A DNA stretch of 64,000 bases. Origin: Adenanthera pavonina. Lineage: Eukaryota; Streptophyta; Magnoliopsida; Fabales; Fabaceae. Below are positions 58,588 through 64,000 of the stretch, one piece after another. The notes beneath the pieces were generated by a model. It saw nothing but the letters and a program-made list of their open reading frames with translations, ran no database searches and had not been told where the DNA came from. The stretch covers positions 32,790,001-32,854,000 of the forward strand of contig JAIVEN010000001.1 in assembly GCA_026686845.1 (NCBI GenBank), given 5' to 3'. Every line of letters begins with the position of its first letter. Position 1 is the stretch's first letter. The position numbers and the translations under genes were made by a program.

Positions 58588-60363
58588 TCTGTTTTATATA
58601 TCTAAACCGTTAACGAACCTGCAAATTTTCCAGCAGCCAAATATTATTGCAACTAAATTCTTTTTTCCTGTGAGATGCACAATATAAATAAATATTTGAT
58701 GAAATTATTTCTAACAAAATTGTAGGCAAAAATTTCAAAATTCAAAGAGCAAGAAGAGATAGGAAATAAAAAAAATAAAAAGAATAATAAAAATTAAACC
58801 TTTCTTGCTTGAAACCTTCTTGCTGCAATGAACTCAGAAAGAATTAATATGACGAAGGGGGTGTCCTTTGGATGGATCCCCTTTTGTACGACGAAAATTT
58901 GGATGCTTTGGCAAAGCTACTTCCTTTGCCCTTGCTTCTAAGAAATAGTTGATTATGGAAATCAAATTAATAATCCATATATATATATTTATATTCTTAT
59001 TACACCTTTTAGTGTAAGTAAAGAGTGATGCTTGTAGGACATTCTAGAAGGAGAAACCAGAATTTATTGATCACCATTTCCTTTCAATTGTACGCTCAAA
59101 GCAATATGTAACTTTCAGGGCAGAAACTAGCTATTGAAAATTTGTCAGAGCGTGGTCCCGTTTTATATATTCAGTTCAGTTTCAGTTTAACGTTAAGGTT
59201 GTTGACAAATATTAATGTTTGGAGTTTCTTGAAGTGTAGTCAAAATTGACTAGACAAGCCAATTCAACCAGAAAACCAATGAAGTTCTGATGCTTAAATT
59301 GGTTTGGAACCTTTAAAAAATGGTAAAACGCATAAAAAGAAACTGAAAAAAACAATAAAAAATAATGCGGGTAATGACTCGACCAGTTTGTACTTTTTTA
59401 TAATTTTACTGTTACTCAACTAGTTTTGGGTTAAATTTTTTGTTCTTATAATACTGGTAAATGTTAACCATATTTTATCCAGACATTTAGAAATAAAAGT
59501 GAAAAAAGTATAAATATTTGTTTTAATTTCATGTGATTGATTCACTTCTTTCTCTTTCTGTTTTTTTTTTTTTAAATTTCATTTGAGTCAAAATTAGGTG
59601 TTAAATTTTGAATTAATAATATTTCAAAAACAAAAATAAGCATATTTATCATCTTTTGATAATTAAAAAAAAAAAGAAAGGAAAGGAAAGAAAAAAGATA
59701 TTTTTGTTAGGCATATTAATCTTTCAAATTTAAATTAGGCTTAATATATAAGTATTTATAGGAGTTATTTTCTTTCCTTTCTTTTTATTGGAACTCAATT
59801 AATTAAGATGACTTACGCAAATTACATCATCCGCGTAGTTCTCTCTAACAAATGATATGACATACAGAAACTTCAAATTCTTATTCGATTTCATATTATT
59901 CACAACTTGACACACCACTCTACACATCAAGAAAAAAGGATTTTGTAATTGAGCAATCCATGCTCCCTTGCACCTTCTTTAAACTAAGAAATAGAACTCA
60001 ATTCCATTAATTCCAAGTTTACAATCATAGTCTTTGCATATCATCCAAGGTTGAACTACATAAGATTAGTACTATGTGATACATTGAAGCTTTTGTACGT
60101 GAAAATTGATACATGCCAAGTATATATATATATATATATATATAGGGCAACCTCTACTCTTATTTTGATAAAGTGTACACACCCTTAATGTTAATATTTG
60201 TTGTCTCCTATAATGATTCATTAATAAGATATCTATAGACTTGTCAAAATGGGCTAACTCACCCCAAACGGGCTCGCCTGCCACAAGCTAGCTGGCTAAA
60301 AAGTGGGACAAGGGGTTTTGCCTGTTTTATATATAGCAGGCTAAGATTTGTTCTGCCCAAAAC
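58588..60363. other. Upstream region of the UPF0496 gene and intergenic DNA
   Basis: The gene's promoter should lie in about 58620-59100, but no distinct TATA context could be chosen. A (TA)n run is at about 60119-60144. Sequence at 60246-60350 (GGGCTAACTCACCCCAAACGG and following) resembles a hAT-type MITE remnant. No gene. Confidence 0.4.
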
Positions 60364-61650
60364 TGTTGATGTGTCTATTTTATACTTACAAAATACCTAT
60401 ATTTGTATCTATTTTCATCTTAAAATATTGTGATTTGATACTTTTTAGTATGATTGTGTATAACTTGGAGTATATTTGCATTATAGGAATATTTATAAGG
60501 ATTTTGAGCTACACAAAACCAAAAAGTCAGAGTTAGACATAAAATATGAAGTCCATCCACCTCCCCATATTTTCTTACACATGGACGGGTGAGAAGCTGA
60601 GAAGAATTCCGCATTACGAGTTGACCTGGTGTCGGGTCATTAGAGAAGGGAGCTTAGTCAGTGCAGGGTGAGTTCGGTCCTAGGAGAGAAGAAGTGCTGG
60701 AGATAGCGTCGGGTGGAGAGAAGATGTGTGGAGCCAATGCCAGCTCGTCTCGCATGTCTGACTTATCTTTTAAGTGATTTGATGTTTTTATGAGCTTTTA
60801 TGGACTTCTGGACTTTATATAAAGAGATGTGAGGAAAATACAATGAGACATTTAGAAAAATACTGGGAGGCCAAAGAACACGGTTTAAATGCATTTGCAA
60901 GCAACTAGGAGCAATCCATAGACAGAGTAAGGTGATATGGGGAGTATTAGAGATAAATTCGTTCTCTTCTACTTTAACTCTTTCTTCTTATTATTTTTAC
61001 TATAATAATTTGAGATTTTAGTTCTGTTTTGATTTCTAAATCCATGTGTGGCTAAATTTCCTAGTTAGGGGTAGGGATGCAGCCTGATTGAAATTGATTG
61101 GATTTGTTCTATTTAGTTTTGACTCTTTGTATTTCTTCTTAAAGTTGTATTTAATTTATTTCTTCATTATATTTATCTTTCTTGTTCGTTCATGTAAATT
61201 TTATGCTTGATTACCATAGAGTCTAATTAATGGTTAAATTTGATAGACTGAGAGGTGAGGAGTGAACATAGATCTAGAGAGAAAAACACGGATAACTAAT
61301 CTAGAGGCAGAATTAGGAATTCATGGTTATATGCGTTGTCATTTTCAAGGTTTGATTAGGAACTTTAGTTGCACAAGAGCAAATTGAATCCTAATTAAAT
61401 AAGGACTAATTGATTGAAAGGTAATTAGAACACTTTAGGAGCAACAGTTACTATAATTGTGCAGAATCTAACTAAAGAATTGTTACCATATTCTATATAC
61501 TGTCTTGGACTTAGCTTTGAGCTAATGAGAAATGTAACAACTAATTTGTGTAGCATTAGAGGGACTAGGATCAGAGGAAGAATCAAGTGAGACAAAGCTT
61601 GTAAATTGAAATAGAAGCACATCACACCGCATCGAAGTGCAGGGCCACCA
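60364..61650 (+). mobile_element. Tat/Retand-like gypsy LTR region
   Basis: The stretch begins near TGTTGATGTGTCTATTTTAT (60364) and runs through GTATGATTGTGTATAACTTG, TTTTGAGCTACACAAAACC and AAGTCAGAG. Near 61010-61090 it has GAGATTTTAGTTCTG, ATCCATGTGTGGCTAA and CCTAGTTAGGGGTAGGGATG. The order of these blocks is that of LTRs of Tat/Ogre/Retand-type gypsy elements. I could not identify the 3' end of the LTR or a primer binding site. Non-coding. Confidence 0.45.
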
Positions 61651-64000
61651 CACCGGTTAAGTTGATATTTTCAAAATTTATCAAGTAGAGAGGTCTCATG
61701 CCACGGTGAGGTTGCTAGGCATCGTGGCACTAGTTACGAATTTTATTTAAATCAAAATGCAACTTAGTTGATAGAGAAGAAGAAATTGAAGGAGAAAATG
61801 TGGAGCTCTAGTAAGGTTTGTGATTTTCGGGTGTGTGAGGTGATTTTCGGACTTTTGTAGCTTCAATTTTGGATGGTAAGTGATCTTTAACCTCTCCTCC
61901 TCTCTTTTTCATCCGTTTTTTTGTGTGAAAACCATGGGAGTGTGCTAGATTTCAAGTTAGCTGATAATTCTACTGATTAAAATGCATGCAAATGGATTAT
62001 TGAAGTTTTGTTCAGTGTTCTTAAGGCTTGGGTGTAAGTTTAGGCGGGATTGTGTATGATTTAGAATGAACCCTATCTTGGAAATGGATGAGGGAGCTTG
62101 GAATCTGAAATGTAAGTAGGTGTTTATCGTTTGGTTATGTGTTTGTGGTTTCTTGATGCATGTTGATGCTATGGGAACAATCGGTTAAGTTGGGATGGTT
62201 GAATTATGAGTTTTGGATTATGTAGGTGTTATGTTAAATGAAGATGTTATGGTATTATAATATTCAATTTGTTGATTGGAAGTGTTCGAGTTGTGGTTAG
62301 TGCTCCTAAGGCTTGCTTGTTGTGTCAGCAATTTGAGGTAACCGGGGTGTATGTTATGCATGATGTATATTTCTGTTTATATATATATGTTTGTTTTCTT
62401 TTGTATTGTGATATGTCTCAGGCATGGCTCTAGATGAAAGGGATAATTTCTTTCCTAGTCTTATATATCTGTGTGTGTGTGTGTGTGTGATTGAGTATGA
62501 ATTTGTAGCATGCGACATGTTAACATTCCCGTCGTATGAGATTATATGTGTTTGTGATTCATAATTTCATGTATCCATGGAATATGATAGTATAAGAGCA
62601 TCATCACATTATTGAGCATGAGAGCATTGATGATATTGAGTGATGATGATTGATAATATCACATGGTATACCAATCCACTTGTAGCCAAGTCTTGAGGTT
62701 AATGATTATATATCTATGCCACTAAATCCTCTTTTATAGCTAGGAGAGCCATGTAGCAGTAGATTTGAGGATGCATCTTTTTTAAATCACCATCAATTCG
62801 AGTAATCCTAGGGAAGGAAAACCACAGTGCATGCATTAGTTTGGCCTCCGGCCGGGTTATACTAGTGTATAGAAAGTTTAGTGATGTCCCAAAATCAGTC
62901 TTCACCGATTGTTAGAAAGGAATCACTAATTGCTTTAATGTATTTATATGTATATATATATTGTTGGTTGTTGTGTTCCTCGGTTACTAGGATTCTGTCT
63001 CACACCCCTTGTGATAAACATTTTAGACAAAGACTCTAGCACTAACCCAAAGAAAATGAAGGATTCTTAGTCCACTCCATCACACAAGGGCATCCTTGCA
63101 GTTGGTAGTTTCCATACTTGAGTTATGTAACTTATTGTGCTAAATAGTTCATTGTTGTGTCTGTTGCTTGTAATATTACTCTCCTGGGTATTTGTTATTG
63201 TGTAAGATCTTTATGGTTTATGAGATTGTACAGGAACTCATTAAGATGATGACATGCTTGTTTGTCTACTCGTTGGTTATGTTATATGATTTGTTCTTGG
63301 AACTCAATATAGGTCACTTTGTGTTTGTGCCGTATCCTTAGTCCTATTAGGCTATATAAGCGTGCTTGTGCTTAGTGTAGATCATTGTTGGATCAAGTGG
63401 GTATGTCACCCACCAGTCACCAAAGGGGACACTTTCTATAAGAATAGTTTCCTTAGGAAGATATCACCCTATACCTAGCCCTAAATGTAATTGGGACTTG
63501 GGTAAGATGTTGGTTTGGTCATTGGTGGTTTGGTTTGGCACTTGGAGCCCCAAGTGCAAAGTTTTGGCCTAAAAATTGGTCATTTTAGTCTCAGACATCC
63601 AACATCCCCATATGGAGGTATTTTATATTATGGTTGGTGTCTATAGTTAGATTGGATGTAAAGTAATCATAGGAGTTGGAATCAAGTCAATCGAAGGTTG
63701 GAGCATGAAGTTATGCATGTAGAAAGTTTGCCCAGAAAATCAATAACTTGCTGATATGGTAGCTATCATGGGCACTGCGGCACCAGCCACACCATTTTAT
63801 CTCTCTGAGGCCATGGTGGAACTATAGCAGGCCATGGCTCCAGCTTTGTTTTGTCTGGTTTGAGGGGTTCTGGGTTTTCTAAGTATTGGTTTATGGGTTT
63901 CAGAGTATAGGTAGTTACAAGAATAAAATCTAATTATCCCACAAGGTGAACCCGATCCCTTGACACTTCTAGTAATTGAATCAAAACTCAAACATTGGTT
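61651..64000. other. Non-coding repeat-derived DNA to the window edge
   Basis: No frame longer than 66 codons is present. Blocks such as GTTTGGCCTCCGGCCGGGTT (62841), TCTCACACCCCTTGTGAT (62998) and CACGGTGAGGTTGCTAGGCA (61700) have the character of gypsy LTR or leader sequence. A (GT)n run lies at about 62470-62489. The element and its boundaries could not be identified. Confidence 0.35.

Overview
This is a nuclear segment of an angiosperm, most likely a eudicot. The evidence is a seven-exon plastid-type beta-carotene hydroxylase gene with GT-AG introns, a UPF0496 (DUF677) gene, AT-rich DNA, and dense plant-type transposable elements (Athila-like Ty3/gypsy, En/Spm CACTA, Stowaway-type MITEs, a Helitron, tRNA-derived SINEs). 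Species cannot be fixed from the sequence alone. Only two host genes can be supported; nearly everything else is mobile DNA or its decay products.

Region 1 to about 20,430 is a decayed Ty3/gypsy retrotransposon, entered inside pol. At 384-11,443 it is split by an 11,060-bp CACTA transposon sitting exactly between two copies of the 3-bp target ACT, in the middle of the reverse transcriptase frame. The CACTA carries terminal inverted repeats, arrays of palindromic subterminal repeats, a TNP2-type transposase pseudogene, a second transposon ORF (plant Ptta/En/Spm type) and a Ulp1-like C48 cysteine protease with its introns still visible. Both elements are inactivated largely by TGG (Trp) codons turned into TAG or TGA, the expected result of deamination of methylated cytosine. 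The gypsy element resumes with reverse transcriptase, RNase H and integrase, an env-position ORF, and a putative 3' LTR that holds a Stowaway-type MITE.

Region 20,430-40,350 is a mosaic of small elements: a foldback MITE, gypsy pol-end/LTR fragments, a non-autonomous Helitron with a purine-rich body, MITEs, SINEs with target duplications, a 1.7-kb LTR on the minus strand with an internal array of a short quasi-palindrome, and a 789-bp element that is almost entirely an imperfect inverted repeat.

Region 40,350-43,810 is the beta-carotene hydroxylase locus. A SINE with a 10-bp target duplication ends about 200 bp upstream of its start codon. Region 44,296-53,860 is again repeats: a Stowaway MITE related to the one at 20,016 but inverted, two more copies of the gypsy pol-end/LTR fragment, a second copy of the minus-strand LTR, and a third LTR-like unit. 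Region 54,406-58,590 is the UPF0496 gene on the minus strand: a long intact second exon and a candidate first exon about 3.1 kb upstream, with a MITE in the intron. From about 60,360 to the end the sequence reads as LTR and non-coding retrotransposon DNA with no intact ORF.
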